64,000 nucleotides of DNA from Stenotrophomonas maltophilia (lineage in GTDB: Bacteria; Pseudomonadota; Gammaproteobacteria; Xanthomonadales; Xanthomonadaceae): assembly GCF_002138415.1 (NCBI RefSeq), contig NZ_CP015612.1:722001-786000 (forward strand), written 5' to 3'. This document shows positions 27,867 through 36,517 of this stretch, one piece after another. How positions within the stretch are numbered: the first letter of the stretch is position 1; the number at the start of each line of letters is the position of its first letter. A program made the position numbers and the translations under genes. The notes under the pieces are model-generated. The model worked only from the letters and a program-made list of their open reading frames with translations. It searched no databases and was not told the origin of the DNA.

Positions 27867-28298
27867 CTACCCCAGGCTCTGCCAGGCCTGGCGGGCACCC
27901 AGCGCGAAGCCCAGCCCCAAGCCGAAGCAGACCAGTGAACTGACCACCCAGAAGCGCCGGCCGTTGTAGCCGGGCCGGAGCAGCGCCAGCCCGAAGCCCA
28001 TCGCCGCGCGCAGCAGCAACAGCAGGGCGATGCTTGAGAGGACCAGACGACTGGCTGGCAGCGGCGAATGCCAGCCCGCGGCCGCCAGTGCATACAGCGT
28101 CCAGGCCACCAGCACGGCCGTAATGCCGGCGGTCATCAGCGGTGGCCACCAATGCCCGGCCTGCGCCAGCCGGACCATGCGCGGGCCAGCGCCGAACCAC
28201 CGGTACCAAGGGGCGCCAAAGGCAATGCAGCCGATATGCAGCAAGGCCGCGATGGCACTGCCGGCGGCGGCAACCAGCAACCAGGGGAATCCGTCCAT
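27867..28298 (-). CDS. Small integral membrane protein
   Basis: Protein of 143 residues with four predicted transmembrane helices (about residues 4-26, 48-70, 80-100 and 115-140) and no conserved catalytic motif that I can recognise. The start at 28298 (DGFPWLLVAAAG) puts the first helix directly at the N terminus. It lies between dusB and the rbsK terminator, on the same strand as both but separated from them, so it is probably transcribed alone. Confidence 0.6.
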   Translation of the reverse strand: MDGFPWLLVAAAGSAIAALLHIGCIAFGAPWYRWFGAGPRMVRLAQAGHWWPPLMTAGITAVLVAWTLYALAAAGWHSPLPASRLVLSSIALLLLLRAAMGFGLALLRPGYNGRRFWVVSSLVCFGLGLGFALGARQAWQSLG

Positions 28299-28388
28299 GT
28301 CATACCCACGCTGAAACGCTGCGCGGATGGTGGGTGAGGGGCGGGATGCGGGCAATGCGACCGGCGGTCGCGGCCGCTGGGAACTGGC

Positions 28389-28422
28389 CAAAAGAAAAGC
28401 CCGGGTGTCTGCACACCCGGGC
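28389..28422 (-). terminator. Rho-independent terminator after rbsK
   Basis: On the minus strand the hairpin CCCGGGTGTGCAGACACCCGGG is followed by CTTTTCTTTT. It follows a REP that begins at the rbsK stop codon. Confidence 0.85.
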
Positions 28423-28427
28423 CCTCC

Positions 28428-28451
28428 CATCCACGCATGGCGTGGATCTAC
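28428..28451 (-). repeat. SMAG REP starting at the rbsK stop codon
   Basis: On the minus strand GTAGATCCACGCCATGCGTGG; the TAG of the head is the ribokinase stop codon (28450-28448). Confidence 0.85.
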
Positions 28452-29413
28452 TTCACTTCCACGTCGCCCGGAGTGAAGCGCGGCATGGCCGCTGCAGCGC
28501 CTTCCTTCTCGGTCGAACGGCCAGCGAACTGGTTGGCGAAGCGTACGTGACGGGCGAACGGGGCGTCGGCCACCTGCGCCAGCGACGCGGCCAGCGCACC
28601 GTTGAAGGCGTCACCGGCACCGGTGGTGTCGATCGCCTGCACCTGTTCGGCGCCCACGCGGTAGTACGGCTGGGTATCGCCGCGCAGGTTCTCGTCGGCA
28701 TGCGACACGAACACGCCCACCGAACCCAGGGTCACCACCACGGTGCCGTTGCCGACCAGTTTGCGGCACAGCGCGTGCAGGCTGGCGCCATCCAGCGCAG
28801 CGACGTCGTTGGCATCCACGCGCTCACCGACATGGCGGCCGAGCAGGGCGGCGAACTCGGTCTCGTTCGGGGTGATCACATCGGCCAGCTTGAGCAGGCC
28901 GATGGTCGAAGGGGCGTCGGCCGGTGCGGTGTTGAGCACGGTGATGACGCCGGCCTCGCGGGCCGTGGCCAGCGCTGCTTCAATGGTCTGCACCGGCGAT
29001 TCCAGCTGCACCAGCACCACCTTGGCGCCGGTCAGAAGGGCCTGCTGCTGTTGCAGGAAGTCGGTGCTGAGCGCGGCGTTGGCGCCCGGGCCGATCACGA
29101 TGGTGTTGCGGCCACGGGCATCGACGTAGATGCCGGCGGTGCCGGTCGGTTCGCTGCTGGCTTCGGCGATCAGCCCGAAGCCGTCCTGCGCGGCCAGCTC
29201 GCGGGCGGTGGCGCCACCGGCGTCGTCGCCCAGCGCGCAGACGAAGTGGGTGTCGGCACCGGCGCGGCAGGCTGCCACGGCCTGGTTGAAGCCCTTGCCA
29301 CCGGGGCCGGTGCTGTAACGGCCGGCAATGGTCGCACCCGGTGCCGGCAGCGACTCACACCGCCACACGTGATCGACATTGAAGGAACCGACGACAACGA
29401 CACTGCTGCTCAT
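28448..29413 (-). CDS. rbsK: Ribokinase
   Basis: PfkB-family sugar kinase of 321 residues that phosphorylates D-ribose to ribose-5-phosphate. Signatures are the N-terminal GSFNVDHVWRC, GPGGKGFNQAVAA (PfkB signature 1), ITPNETEFAALLG, and IDTTGAGDAFNGALAA with the catalytic Asp and anion hole. It starts 25 bp after the stop of the nucleoside transporter gene, so the two probably form one operon for using ribose from imported nucleosides. No nucleoside hydrolase is in the window. The stop codon is the TAG of an SMAG REP. Confidence 0.88.
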   Translation of the reverse strand: MSSSVVVVGSFNVDHVWRCESLPAPGATIAGRYSTGPGGKGFNQAVAACRAGADTHFVCALGDDAGGATARELAAQDGFGLIAEASSEPTGTAGIYVDARGRNTIVIGPGANAALSTDFLQQQQALLTGAKVVLVQLESPVQTIEAALATAREAGVITVLNTAPADAPSTIGLLKLADVITPNETEFAALLGRHVGERVDANDVAALDGASLHALCRKLVGNGTVVVTLGSVGVFVSHADENLRGDTQPYYRVGAEQVQAIDTTGAGDAFNGALAASLAQVADAPFARHVRFANQFAGRSTEKEGAAAAMPRFTPGDVEVK

Positions 29414-29438
29414 AGGGAATCTTTTCTCAACCAAGGGT

Positions 29439-30737
29439 TCAACTGAAGTGCGTCAGCACGCCGGCGATGGTCGCCGTCATGAAGGTGGCAATGGTACCGC
29501 CCAGCACGGCGCGCAGGCCGAACTTGGCCAGGTCGTGGCGACGTTCCGGGGCCAGGCCGCCAATGCCGCCGATCTGGATCGCGATCGAGCTGAAGTTGGC
29601 GAAGCCGCACAGCGCGTAAGTAGCGATCAGGCGGCCTTCTTCGGACAGGCTCACGCCGGCGATCTGGCCGTTCACGATCTGCGACAACTCGGTGTAGGCC
29701 ACGAACTCGTTGATCACGACCTTCTGGCCGATCAGCGAACCGACGGTGGTGGCATCGGCCCACGGGGTGCCGATCACCCAGGCGATCGGGGCCAGCACGT
29801 AACCGAAGATGGTCGACAGGTTGGTCGGCTTGCCGATGGCGGCGGCCAGGCCGGTCACATCGCCGATCCAGGTCAGCGGTGCGTTCAGCAGCGCGATCAG
29901 GGCGATGAAGGCCAGCAGCATCGCGCCGATGTTCAGCGCCAGCTTCAGGCCGTCACCGGCGCCGGCAGCGGCCGCGTCGATGATGTTGCTGGAGGTCTTT
30001 TCGACTTCCATCTTCACCGTGCCGCGGGTGAGCGGGGTGCCGGTTTCCGGGATCAGCAGCTTGGCCACGACCAGCGTGGCCGGGGCCGCCATGATGCTGG
30101 CCGCCAGCAGGTGCTTGGCGTAGAAGGCCTGCTGCGCCGGATCACCGCCGCCGAGCATGCCCACGTAGGCCGCCAGCACGCCGCCGGCGATGTGCGCCAT
30201 GCCGCCGATCATCATGGTCAGCAGCTCGGACTGGGTCATCCTGGCGATGTACGGACGCACCGTCAGCGGCGCCTCGGTCTGGCCGATGAAGACGCTGGCG
30301 CAGACGCTGGTGGTTTCCGCACCCGACACGCGCATCACCTTGGTGATCGACCAGGCCATCACGCGCACGATGCCCTGCATGATGTTGAGGTGGTACATCA
30401 CCCCCATCAGCGCAGAGAAGAAGATGATGGTCGGCAACACCTGGAAGGCGAAGATGAAGCCGTAATTCTTGGTGTCCATCAACGAGCCGAAGATGAAGCC
30501 CGAGCCTTCGTTGACGTAGCTGAGGATCTTGACGAAGCCCTTGCCCAGCGCGTCGAACACGTCGCGCCCGCCCGGCACCAGGATCACCAGCGCCGCAAAG
30601 GCGATCTGCAGGGTGATACCGGTGGCAACCAGCTTCCAGTCAACCGCGCGCTTGTTATTGGAAAACAACCAGGTGATGCCGATCAGCACCGCCAACCCGA
30701 ACAGGCCGAAGCCGATCCTGCCCAAACCTTCGACCAT
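29439..30737 (-). CDS. nupC: Concentrative nucleoside transporter (CNT/NupC family)
   Basis: Inner-membrane cation-coupled nucleoside importer of 432 residues with about 10 helices. Family motifs include FAFQVLPTIIFFSALMGV, GQTEAPLTVRPYI with the substrate-contact Gln-Thr-Glu, the NEFVAYTEL segment and FANFSSIAIQIGGIG. Length and motif order are typical of CNT proteins. It is the first gene of a unit with rbsK. Specificity among nucleosides cannot be read from the sequence. Confidence 0.9.
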   Translation of the reverse strand: MVEGLGRIGFGLFGLAVLIGITWLFSNNKRAVDWKLVATGITLQIAFAALVILVPGGRDVFDALGKGFVKILSYVNEGSGFIFGSLMDTKNYGFIFAFQVLPTIIFFSALMGVMYHLNIMQGIVRVMAWSITKVMRVSGAETTSVCASVFIGQTEAPLTVRPYIARMTQSELLTMMIGGMAHIAGGVLAAYVGMLGGGDPAQQAFYAKHLLAASIMAAPATLVVAKLLIPETGTPLTRGTVKMEVEKTSSNIIDAAAAGAGDGLKLALNIGAMLLAFIALIALLNAPLTWIGDVTGLAAAIGKPTNLSTIFGYVLAPIAWVIGTPWADATTVGSLIGQKVVINEFVAYTELSQIVNGQIAGVSLSEEGRLIATYALCGFANFSSIAIQIGGIGGLAPERRHDLAKFGLRAVLGGTIATFMTATIAGVLTHFS

Positions 30738-30930
30738 GTGAGTGACTCCCCTGGGGCGTCGCGAAAAACGGGAAGCCTAGTGCAGGGCAGGGGCCGGGGC
30801 AAGAAAAAGCAGCGTGCGCGCGGCCATCGGTGCCGATCAGGCCAGCAACGGCAAGGGCTTGCGGCTGGCGGTGGCAGGTAGAATGGGGCTCGATCCCGGC
30901 CCGGATGCGGGCCCGCAGCAGGAGATTCGC

Positions 30931-31902
30931 ATGCAATACCGTCGCCTGGGCTCCACCGGCCTGCCGATTTCCGCCCTGTCCTTCGGCGCCTGGGTGACCT
31001 TCGGTGACCAGATCCCGCGCGACGAGGCCCGCAACCTGGTGGCCGCCGCCTGGGATCATGGCGTCAACTTCTTCGACAACGCCGAGGGCTATGCCAACGG
31101 CCGTGCCGAACAGGTCATGGGTGACGTGATCACCGACCTGCGCCTGCCGCGCGACGGTTTCTGCGTGTCCAGCAAGGTGTTCTTCGGCAGTGCCAAGGAC
31201 CCGCGGCCGACCCAGCGCGGCTTGTCGCGCAAGCACGTGACCGACGCCTGCCATGCCGCGCTCAAGCGCCTGCGGGTGGACTACCTGGACCTTTATTACT
31301 GCCACCGCCCGGATCCGGACGCGCCGATCGCCGAGACCGTGCACGCCATGGACACCCTGGTGCGGCAGGGCAAGATTCTCTACTGGGGCACCTCGGAGTG
31401 GTCGGCGGCGCAGATCCAGCAGGCGCTGGACATCGCCGAGGCGCGCAACCTGCAGGGCCCGTCGATGGAGCAGCCGCAGTACAACCTGCTGCACCGCGAA
31501 CGGGTGGAGGTGGAGTATGCACCGCTGTATGCCGGCGCTGGCCTGGGCACCACCATCTTCTCGCCGCTCGCCTCGGGCCTGCTCACCGGCAAGTACGACC
31601 AGGGCATCCCGGCCGATGCGCGGCTGGGGCGGGAAGGCATGGAGTGGTTGCAGGACCTGGTGCTGGGTGCTGAGGCCGAGGCCCGCCTGGGCCAGGTGCG
31701 CCGATTCAGCGAAGTGGCACGCGCGCTGGGCCAGGCGCCGGCCACGCTGGCGATTGCCTGGTGCCTGCGCAACCCGAATGTCTCCAGCGTGATCCTCGGC
31801 GCCAGCCGGGTCAGCCAGCTGCTGCAGAACCTGCAGGCACTGGACGTGCTTGAGCAGGTCGACGCCGCCGGCTGGGCCCAGGTCGAAGCCGTCTTCGGCT
31901 GA
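30931..31902 (+). CDS. Aldo/keto reductase, Kv-beta-like
   Basis: NADPH-dependent oxidoreductase of 323 residues with a TIM-barrel fold. The catalytic tetrad is visible as Asp and Tyr in FFDNAEGYANGRAE, Lys in SSKVFF and His in YYCHRPDPD. The cofactor end shows NVSSVILGASRVSQLLQNL. The sequence is closest in pattern to the voltage-gated potassium channel beta-subunit/YghZ group. CAGGAG at 30919-30924 supports the ATG at 30931. Substrate unknown, perhaps methylglyoxal or other aldehydes. Confidence 0.9.
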   Translation: MQYRRLGSTGLPISALSFGAWVTFGDQIPRDEARNLVAAAWDHGVNFFDNAEGYANGRAEQVMGDVITDLRLPRDGFCVSSKVFFGSAKDPRPTQRGLSRKHVTDACHAALKRLRVDYLDLYYCHRPDPDAPIAETVHAMDTLVRQGKILYWGTSEWSAAQIQQALDIAEARNLQGPSMEQPQYNLLHRERVEVEYAPLYAGAGLGTTIFSPLASGLLTGKYDQGIPADARLGREGMEWLQDLVLGAEAEARLGQVRRFSEVARALGQAPATLAIAWCLRNPNVSSVILGASRVSQLLQNLQALDVLEQVDAAGWAQVEAVFG

Positions 31903-31918
31903 CCGGCAGCAGCGCCAT

Positions 31919-32005
31919 GTAGAGTCGAGCCACGCTCGACTCCGCGCGCAGCGCGGGTTTCACCTGGCTGGGCACGAAGAGCAGTCGAGCACGGCTCGAC
32001 TCTAC
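31919..32005. repeat. SMAG REP inverted pair
   Basis: Direct unit GTAGAGTCGAGCCACGCTCG from 31919 and an inverted unit ending GGCTCGACTCTAC at 32005, with a GCGCGCAGCGCG palindrome between. It separates the aldo/keto reductase gene from the haem operon. Confidence 0.85.
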
Positions 32006-32083
32006 AAAAGCCGCCCGCCCCATCTTTCAATTGGCGATGCCTATCGAATTTCGGGATTCGATCATTAATCTCATCAATGAAAT

Positions 32084-32126
32084 TGAGAATGGTTGTTGAT
32101 TGTCAACTGAGAATCATTATCATTTA
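32084..32126 (+). promoter_or_regulatory. Fur-box region upstream of hemP
   Basis: AT-rich sequence in an otherwise GC-rich genome. GAGAATCATTATCATTT at 32109-32125 matches the Fur consensus well on the reverse strand (GATAATGATTCTC). A second GAGAAT motif at 32085-32090 could extend the operator. It lies 25 bp before the hemP start, so iron repression of the whole haem operon is expected. Confidence 0.8.
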
Positions 32127-32149
32127 ACTCGTCCCTCGCACGAGTCCAG

Positions 32150-32350
32150 ATGCTCATGAATGCTCAACCTGTACTGCTGCGCCCCGAAACGCTGACCCTC
32201 CGCGATCGTCCGGTCCGCGTCGTTCCGCCGGAAGAGGTCATCGACAGCGAAGCCCTGCTCAAGGGCCGTCGTGAAATCCTGATCCAGCACGGCGACCGCT
32301 TCTATCGCCTGCGGCACACCAGCAACGACAAGCTGATCCTGACCAAGTAA
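32150..32350 (+). CDS. hemP: Hemin uptake protein HemP
   Basis: Small protein of 66 residues. The C-terminal half has the HemP pattern: LLKGRREILIQHGDRFYRLR followed by KLILTK. HemP-type proteins precede haem receptor genes and in some bacteria activate haem-uptake transcription. ATGs at 32150 and 32156 are both possible starts. It is the first gene behind the Fur box and lies 144 bp before the receptor gene. Confidence 0.9.
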   Translation: MLMNAQPVLLRPETLTLRDRPVRVVPPEEVIDSEALLKGRREILIQHGDRFYRLRHTSNDKLILTK

Positions 32351-32494
32351 TCGCGGCCTGGTCGCCCGCCTCCCTCCCTCCTGCCGGCTGCGCCGACAGG
32401 GTGGGCGGCCCGTCCGCTCCCGCTCTCTCCCCCTCGGTCTACCGCGTGCACCTTCCGGGTGTGCCGGTAACCGGGGGTTCCCCTGCCTGACCGA

Positions 32495-34747
32495 ATGAAC
32501 CTGATGACCCGCCATACCGCCCTGTGTCTCGCTGTCTGGATGGCTTTGCCGCTGTCCGCCCACGCTGCCGCCGCCGCTGCGCCTGATGCGCGCGAATTCG
32601 ATCGGGTGCAGGTCACCGCCACCCGCACCGAGCGGGCCGTGAGTGACGTGGCGGCCACCGTGGACGTCATCGACCGTGAGCAGATGGACCGGCACCTGGT
32701 GCAGGACATCAAGGATCTGGTGCGCTACGAGCCGGGCCTGTCGGTTACCCGCAGCGCGACCCGCTTCGGCCTGGATGGTTTCCGCATCCGTGGCCTGGAC
32801 GGCAACCGCGTGCGCATCCAGACCGACGGCATCGTCATGCCGACGCGGTTCGACATCGGTTCGTTCGCCAGTTCCAACCGCAACTTCACCGACCTCGATA
32901 CGCTCAAGCGCGTGGAGATCGTGCGCGGCCCGGCCAGCTCGCTGTACGGCTCCGATGCACTGGGCGGCGTGGTGGCGTTCGTCACCAAGGACCCGGCCGA
33001 CTACCTCAAGGACGGCAAGAACAGCTACTTCGGACTGAAGTTCGGCTACGACGGCGAGTGGAAGGGCCTGCTCGGCGGTGCCACCGCCGCTTTTGGTGGC
33101 GACCACTGGAGCGGCCTGGTCAACGTCAACCACCACCAGGGCCAGGAGACGGACAACAAGGGAACGGTGCGCAGCGACAACGACACCCGCACCGCGTCCA
33201 ATCCGCAGGACCGCGACGGCCGCAGCCTGCTCAGCAAGCTGGTTTATGCGCCGAGCGAAGACCAGCGCTTCCGCCTGACCGTGGAAGGCAACGAAGACAC
33301 CACCGATACCAACGTGCTCTCGGCAATTGCCAGCATTGCGCCGCCCCCCGGCGCGCTCGCTGCCGCCACTGGCATGAAGTCCCACGACACGCAGAAGCGC
33401 ACCCGCGTCTCCTTCGCCCACGAAATGGATGCGCTGGACCAGCCGTTCGCCGACAGCCTGCATTGGCAGGTGTACGCGCAGAACAGCGAAACCCGGCAGC
33501 AGACCGACGAGACCCGCACCGACGGCAGCCGCCGTCACCGCGTGTTCTCCTTCGACCAGCATGCCTTTGGCCTGCAGGCGCAGTTCAACAAGGCGTTCAG
33601 CACCGGTGCGGTCGAACATGCGTTGACCTACGGCTTCGAGGGCACGCGCACCGAGATCCGCCAGAAGCGCGACGGCTACCAGGTCAACCGTGCCGGTGTG
33701 GTCAGCAACACCGTTACCCCCGACACCTTCCCGGTGCGTGACTTCCCGATCAGCAAGACCACCGAGTTGGGCCTGTACGCGCAGGATGAAATGCGCCTGG
33801 CCGACGGCAAGCTGTCGCTGGTGCCGGGCGTGCGCGTCGACCGTTACGAGCTGAAGCCGGAAGTGGACAGCATCTTCGCCGAAGACAACCCGACCACGGC
33901 CGTGGCGCAGCTGAAGAAGACCAGCGTGTCGCCGAAGCTGGGCATGGTCTGGCGCTTCACCGACCAGTGGTCGCTGTTCGCCGGGTATGCGCGTGGCTTC
34001 CGTTCGCCGCCGTACAACGACGTCAACATCGGCCTGACCAATGTCGCCTTCCGCTATACCGCCATCGCCAATCCGGATCTGAAGCCGGAAACCAGCGATG
34101 GCTACGAACTGGGCCTGCGTTTCATCGCGCCGGCGGCGTACGTCAGTGTCAGCGGCTACTACAACGACTACAAGGATTTCATCGAGTCCAACGTCGATAC
34201 CGGCCGCAACGCGCAGGGCTTGACCGTGTTCCAGTCGCAGAACATCGCTGATGCGCGGATCTACGGAGCGGAAATGAAGGCCGGCATCGAATTTGGTGAA
34301 CTCAGCCCGGCGCTGAAGGGCTGGGCGCTGCGCAGTGCGTTGGCATGGTCGCGTGGTGACAATCGGACCGATGACGAACCGCTGGCCTCGGTCGATCCGT
34401 TGCGTGGCACGCTGGGCCTGATGTACGACACCGACAGCTGGGGCGTCGAACTGGCCGGCACCTTCGTACAGCGCAAGAAGCGCCTGCCGCCGCCTGCTGC
34501 GCAGACCAATCCGAACGCACCGGCGCCGTTCGTCTACCAGCCGGCCGGCTACGGCGTGCTGGACCTGATGGCGCACTGGAACTTCGCACCGGGCGCCACC
34601 TTCAATGTCGGCGTGTTCAACCTGGCCGACAAGCGCTACATCGAATGGTCGTCGATCACCCCGAGCCTGATCACCAATCGCGCACTGAGCGATCGCTACA
34701 GCAGCCCGGGCCGCACCTTCTCCGCCAGCCTTGCCGTTTCCTGGTGA
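32495..34747 (+). CDS. TonB-dependent haem/haemoglobin receptor
   Basis: Outer-membrane receptor of 750 residues. It has a signal peptide (to about ALPLSAHA), a TonB box (DRVQVTATRTERAV), a plug domain with VRGPASSLYGSDALGG, and a 22-strand barrel. The extracellular-loop motifs FRSPPYNDVN and NPDLKPETS correspond to the FRAP and NPNL boxes of the HemR/HmuR haem receptors. The C-terminal strand ends FSASLAVSW with the aromatic residue expected for BAM. It lies in a Fur-controlled operon with hemP and two downstream genes. Confidence 0.92.
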   Translation: MNLMTRHTALCLAVWMALPLSAHAAAAAAPDAREFDRVQVTATRTERAVSDVAATVDVIDREQMDRHLVQDIKDLVRYEPGLSVTRSATRFGLDGFRIRGLDGNRVRIQTDGIVMPTRFDIGSFASSNRNFTDLDTLKRVEIVRGPASSLYGSDALGGVVAFVTKDPADYLKDGKNSYFGLKFGYDGEWKGLLGGATAAFGGDHWSGLVNVNHHQGQETDNKGTVRSDNDTRTASNPQDRDGRSLLSKLVYAPSEDQRFRLTVEGNEDTTDTNVLSAIASIAPPPGALAAATGMKSHDTQKRTRVSFAHEMDALDQPFADSLHWQVYAQNSETRQQTDETRTDGSRRHRVFSFDQHAFGLQAQFNKAFSTGAVEHALTYGFEGTRTEIRQKRDGYQVNRAGVVSNTVTPDTFPVRDFPISKTTELGLYAQDEMRLADGKLSLVPGVRVDRYELKPEVDSIFAEDNPTTAVAQLKKTSVSPKLGMVWRFTDQWSLFAGYARGFRSPPYNDVNIGLTNVAFRYTAIANPDLKPETSDGYELGLRFIAPAAYVSVSGYYNDYKDFIESNVDTGRNAQGLTVFQSQNIADARIYGAEMKAGIEFGELSPALKGWALRSALAWSRGDNRTDDEPLASVDPLRGTLGLMYDTDSWGVELAGTFVQRKKRLPPPAAQTNPNAPAPFVYQPAGYGVLDLMAHWNFAPGATFNVGVFNLADKRYIEWSSITPSLITNRALSDRYSSPGRTFSASLAVSW

Positions 34748-34751
34748 CCTC

Positions 34752-35351
34752 ATGAGCCGAGCATTGTCCGCACGCAGGAATGACTCCATCGCCGCGCCGC
34801 ACAGCGCGGCCTGGCCAACCCCGGCACAGCTGGCCACGCTCGGCACCGTGTTGTGCCTGTACCACGCCGACGGCAACGAGCTGGGCGGCTGGCGCCAGGC
34901 GGTGCGTGTACATGCCTGCCAGGGCGTGGACAGTGAAGGCCTGCGCGAAAGCCTGTGCTTCCTCGATGGCCGCGGTCGCTGCGTGTGGCGCCTGTACCTG
35001 CTGCCGGACAGCGATTTCCTGGCCTGGGACCGGCTGGTGGCCGCGCTGCCGCCGGGACCGGAACACGACAGCGATGGCAGCGTCGGTGAACGCCTGTGGC
35101 GGCGCCTGGCCGGCCATCTCGGTGGCCAGCGCTGGCGCCTGTGCGCGCTGCGCCTGCATGCCGCCGACGACGGGCGCACCCTGGCTGCCAGCCTGTCGAC
35201 CCTGTCTTCGCTGGGCGCGGTCACCGCACGCCGCATCGCACGCCTGGAAAACGCCGAAGGCGAACTGGCGATCGACGACTGCTGCTGTGCCGACGCCGCC
35301 CGGCATCCGGCGCCACGGATTCCCGGCGACCTGCCGCTGATCCGCCTGTGA
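34752..35351 (+). CDS. Putative haem-trafficking protein, HemS-like half domain
   Basis: Cytoplasmic protein of 199 residues starting 5 bp after the receptor stop (ATG at 34752). The central stretch ESLCFLDGRGRCVWRLYLL followed by PDSDFLAWDRLVA resembles the half-repeat of HemS/PhuS haem-handling proteins (a ffd..G.avhk.y....sd pattern), but the protein is half the usual length of about 350. Near the C terminus an acidic DDCCCAD cluster of three adjacent Cys could bind metal or haem. No ABC importer genes follow. Family assignment is tentative; the operon position is the stronger argument for a haem role. Confidence 0.5.
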   Translation: MSRALSARRNDSIAAPHSAAWPTPAQLATLGTVLCLYHADGNELGGWRQAVRVHACQGVDSEGLRESLCFLDGRGRCVWRLYLLPDSDFLAWDRLVAALPPGPEHDSDGSVGERLWRRLAGHLGGQRWRLCALRLHAADDGRTLAASLSTLSSLGAVTARRIARLENAEGELAIDDCCCADAARHPAPRIPGDLPLIRL

Positions 35352-35422
35352 TCCACTCCTGATGGAACGCCCGTTGGCCACGGATGGCCCCTCAATGCAT
35401 CTGCAACCCGAAGGAAGACCCG

Positions 35423-36349
35423 ATGAAGCTCCAGACAGCCAGCGCCATGCTGCTGCTCGCCGCCAGCGGCGTGGCCAGCGCGCAGCCCTCCGATATCGCC
35501 CGCGACCACGACAGCATCCTTGCCATGCAGGGTGAGTACACCGTGGACTTCGCCTTCGACGAGACCGTGCTGCTGAAGCCGGGCTACGAGCGTGCGCCGG
35601 CGATGCGCAGCGGCGGCAGCGAAGTGGTCATCGTGGTCGAAGACACGCCGAAGCGCATCGTGCTGCAGCACCTGCTGCTGGACGAGAAGAGCGGCCACAT
35701 CACCAAGCACTGGCGCCAGGACTGGGTCTACGAAGCACCGAACCGTTTCGAGTTCAGTGCCGACCAGACCTGGAAGGTGCGCAGCATTCCGGAGGCGGTG
35801 AACCAGGGTGCCTGGACCCAGTGCGTGTACGAAGTGAGCGACGCACCACGCTACTGCGGCACCGGCACCTGGACCTACACGAACAACGTGCCGAGCTGGA
35901 CCAGCGACCTGAGCTGGCGTCCGCTGCCGCGCCGTGAGTACACCAAGCGCAGCGACTACAACGCGCTGGCCGTGGTCAACCGCCATACGCTGACCCCGAA
36001 CGGCTGGACCCACGAGCAGTTCAACACCAAGGTGCAGCGCAACGCCGACGGCAGCCAGGTGGAGATCGCCCGCGAGTTCGGCTTCAACGACTACGTGAAG
36101 ACCACCGAGGTCGACTTCACCCCGGCGCGCGACTACTGGAAGGCCACCGCCGGTTACTGGGCCAGGGTGCGCCAGCGCTGGGACGGCTTCCTTGGTCAGG
36201 CCCCGGGCGTGCACCTGAAGACCAAGATCGACGGCATGGCGATGATCATCCCGATGTTCACCCAGGCCGAAGAGATCCAGGCCGGCAAGAAGGTGAAGGA
36301 CAAGCAGATCGACGACGTGTTCGCCAAGTACGTGGAAAAGGCCCTGTAG
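35423..36349 (+). CDS. Exported DUF6607-like protein of the haem operon
   Basis: Secreted protein of 308 residues with a signal peptide ending GVASAQP. AAGGAAG at 35412-35418 supports the ATG at 35423. The mature part is rich in Trp and Tyr (HWRQDWVYEAPNRFEF, YCGTGTWTYTNNVPSW, EYTKRSDYNALAV) and appears to be an all-beta protein. I associate it with the DUF6607 family, which has no assigned function. Its place 71 bp after the HemS-like gene in a Fur-preceded cluster suggests a periplasmic haem or iron role. The stop is the TAG of an SMAG REP. Confidence 0.65.
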   Translation: MKLQTASAMLLLAASGVASAQPSDIARDHDSILAMQGEYTVDFAFDETVLLKPGYERAPAMRSGGSEVVIVVEDTPKRIVLQHLLLDEKSGHITKHWRQDWVYEAPNRFEFSADQTWKVRSIPEAVNQGAWTQCVYEVSDAPRYCGTGTWTYTNNVPSWTSDLSWRPLPRREYTKRSDYNALAVVNRHTLTPNGWTHEQFNTKVQRNADGSQVEIAREFGFNDYVKTTEVDFTPARDYWKATAGYWARVRQRWDGFLGQAPGVHLKTKIDGMAMIIPMFTQAEEIQAGKKVKDKQIDDVFAKYVEKAL

Positions 36350-36499
36350 ATCCACGCCATTCGTGGATGCGCTTGTTCCTTGAACCTTGGGAACGCCGTC
36401 ATGTGCTCTTGGTAGGTGCCGAGCTTGCTCGGCACGCTCTTTCCCGCATCCACGCGTGGCGTGGATCTACCGGTAGGTGCCGAGCCTGCTCGGCACGCA
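36346..36499. repeat. Cluster of four SMAG REP units
   Basis: Units at 36346-36370 (GTAGATCCACGCCATTCGTGG; its TAG ends the DUF6607 gene), 36411-36437 (GGTAGGTGCCGAGCTTGCTC), 36446-36471 (inverted, ends GTGGATCTACC) and 36472-36499 (GGTAGGTGCCGAGCCTGCTC). Two stem subtypes are interleaved. They lie between the convergent DUF6607 and ybbP genes. Confidence 0.85.
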
Positions 36500-36517
36500 C
36501 CCGGGTCCGACGCCGCG

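Noticed and set aside
32120..36355. A 1411-codon open frame antisense to the whole haem operon
   Set aside because: It mirrors four well-supported genes. High GC with strong third-position bias leaves few stops in the opposite frame, and the translation shows no domain.
36346..36499. CRISPR-like array of short repeats
   Set aside because: The units are GTAG-headed palindromes with two stem subtypes, mixed orientation and unequal spacing; there are no uniform spacers and no cas genes.
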